Below, piece by piece: positions 62,889 to 64,000 of a DNA stretch of 64,000 nucleotides. Position 1 is the first letter of the stretch. Each line of letters starts with the position of its first letter. Origin of the DNA: UBA4575 sp002386945 (GTDB lineage Bacteria; Pseudomonadota; Gammaproteobacteria; UBA4575); contig CALSUC010000003.1 in assembly GCA_943789445.1 (NCBI GenBank), positions 124,001 to 188,000 of the forward strand, in the 5' to 3' direction. The notes below the pieces were generated by a model that was given only the letters and a program-made list of their open reading frames with translations, made no database searches and was not told the origin of the DNA. The position numbers were made by a program, and so were the translations under genes.

Positions 62889-64000
62889 GTGGCCAACCAG
62901 CAGAAACAACCCCTAGAGATTAGTTTTCACCGAGCCATTGATGAGATTGGTGCGCAGGATTGGAATAGTTTAGCCGGCACGGCTGACCCATTCATGCGCT
63001 ATGAATTTCTAGCGGCACTGGAAGAAAACAACTGCGTTGGCCCTGATTATGGTTGGTTGCCTTACCATATCGCCGTGCGCGATACAGATCAGCAATTAGT
63101 TGCCGCCTGCCCCATCTATATCAAAACCAATTCCTATGGTGAGTTTGTGTTCGATTGGAATTGGGCCTCGGCTTATGAACAAGCCAAGCTTCAGTACTAC
63201 CCAAAGATGGTCTGCTCAGTGCCGTATAATCCCGCCACTGGCATGCGCATCCTGAGTCAGGATCCAGCGCTAAAGACCTTAGTTATTCAGCAAACCATTG
63301 CGATCGCCAAAAAGATGCAGATGAGCGGTATGCACTGGCTCTTCACCACCACCGAAGATACCACCCTATGTGAGCAACAAGGATTGATGTTGCGTATGGG
63401 TTGCCAGTACCACTGGTTTAATCATGACTATGAATCCTTTGATGACTTCACTGCAGGCTTTGTCTCTAGAAAGCGAAAGAAGGTCAATCGCGAGCGCCGC
63501 ATGGTGGCCGAACAAGGCATAGAGATTAAAGTGATTCATGGCAATGAGGCCAGTGCCGAACAAATCATTCGTGCACATGAGTTTTATGTCAGCACCTTCG
63601 ATAGAAAATCTGGGGTCCCTACCCTACAACTCGAATTCTTCCAGCAGATCTGTCGCACAATGGGACAGCAAGTCGTGTTCTTTTTTGCCTATAGCCAACA
63701 GCAGGCGATTGCCTGTGCCATCTGCCTACGTAGTGACGACACCTTATATGGACGCTTCTGGGGCTGTGATGAGCAGTATCATAGCCTGCACTTTGAAACC
63801 TGTTTCTATCAAGGCATCGATTATTGTATTGAACATCAACTACAGCGTTTTGAGCCAGGCGCGCAGGGTGAACATAAGATTGCCCGAGGCTTTGTTCCAA
63901 CTAAAACCTGGTCGGCACATTGGATTGAGAATGAACAGTTCCGTCCAGTCTTAGAGAACTTCTGCCAACGCGAGCAACATGGCATGCAACATCAAGTCGA
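62889..64000 (+). CDS. FemAB-like/GNAT-fold protein (DUF482, PF04339), cut by window end
   Basis: GTG start at 62889, open to the window edge (370 codons seen). FHRAIDEIGAQDWNSLAG opens the protein; then PYHIAVRDTDQQLVAACPIY, RKRKKVNRERRMVAEQGIEI, LYGRFWGCDEQYHSLHFETC, FYQGIDYCIEHQLQRFEPGA and QGEHKIARGFVPTKTWSAHW, the signature run of the family. These are acyltransferase-fold proteins once called 'peptidoglycan biosynthesis-like'; their substrate is unknown. Probably co-transcribed with trxB. Only the C-terminus is missing. Confidence 0.85.
   Translation, partial: MANQQKQPLEISFHRAIDEIGAQDWNSLAGTADPFMRYEFLAALEENNCVGPDYGWLPYHIAVRDTDQQLVAACPIYIKTNSYGEFVFDWNWASAYEQAKLQYYPKMVCSVPYNPATGMRILSQDPALKTLVIQQTIAIAKKMQMSGMHWLFTTTEDTTLCEQQGLMLRMGCQYHWFNHDYESFDDFTAGFVSRKRKKVNRERRMVAEQGIEIKVIHGNEASAEQIIRAHEFYVSTFDRKSGVPTLQLEFFQQICRTMGQQVVFFFAYSQQQAIACAICLRSDDTLYGRFWGCDEQYHSLHFETCFYQGIDYCIEHQLQRFEPGAQGEHKIARGFVPTKTWSAHWIENEQFRPVLENFCQREQHGMQHQV

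Overview
The window looks like a chromosomal segment of a gammaproteobacterium with moderate GC. The evidence is the block trxB / ftsK-lolA-rarA, a Fur regulator, YadGH, DusA, a complete gspC-N type II secretion operon and an ExbB/ExbD/ExbD/TonB operon. I cannot assign a genus from sequence alone. Single-copy genes have clean frames, start/stop overlaps and few gaps. The repetitive middle third carries many frame breaks.

Layout. (1) 1-4.25 kb: end of a surface-polysaccharide cluster (FAD oxidoreductase C-terminus, two family-2 glycosyltransferases, a polytopic membrane protein), all overlapping on the + strand. (2) 4.3-11.3 kb: a small secreted protein, fur, yadGH (-), an M17 leucyl aminopeptidase and dusA (+), then a minus-strand trio of the TIGR03643, TIGR04283 and TIGR04282 families. 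(3) 11.3-21 kb: accessory DNA. It holds a secreted SpvB/Rhs-type toxin gene broken in several places, a lipoprotein that may be its immunity protein, an orphan second toxin tip joined to a second lipoprotein, an eroded Rhs fragment, and a RAYT transposase element with 123-bp deletion derivatives. (4) 21.1-42.4 kb: two very large paralogous type-I-secreted adhesins on the minus strand. They share N- and C-termini and a leader but have different centres: 16 x 378-bp Ig-like repeats in one, about 20 x 201-bp repeats in the other. (5) tRNA-Glu(UUC) at 42.8 kb, at the right edge of the accessory block. (6) 43.2-54 kb: gspCDEFGHIJKLMN. (7) 54-64 kb: convergent tonB-exbD-exbD-exbB, a truncated haemoglobin, a 32-residue membrane protein missed by ordinary ORF cut-offs, a small hypothetical protein, rarA, lolA, ftsK, divergent trxB, and a FemAB-like (DUF482) gene cut by the window end.

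How the parts relate. Most of the window serves the envelope: polysaccharide assembly, ABC export, type II secretion, TonB energisation, lipoprotein carriage, giant adhesins and a polymorphic toxin. The most notable points are: a toxin-tip/lipoprotein cassette bracketed by two identical 123-bp RAYT-derived elements; an ExbD paralogue whose proton-carrying Asp is Asn; two adhesins with conserved ends and exchanged centres; and frame breaks in the adhesin array that fall where repeat variants differ, which suggests consensus or assembly error rather than gene death.
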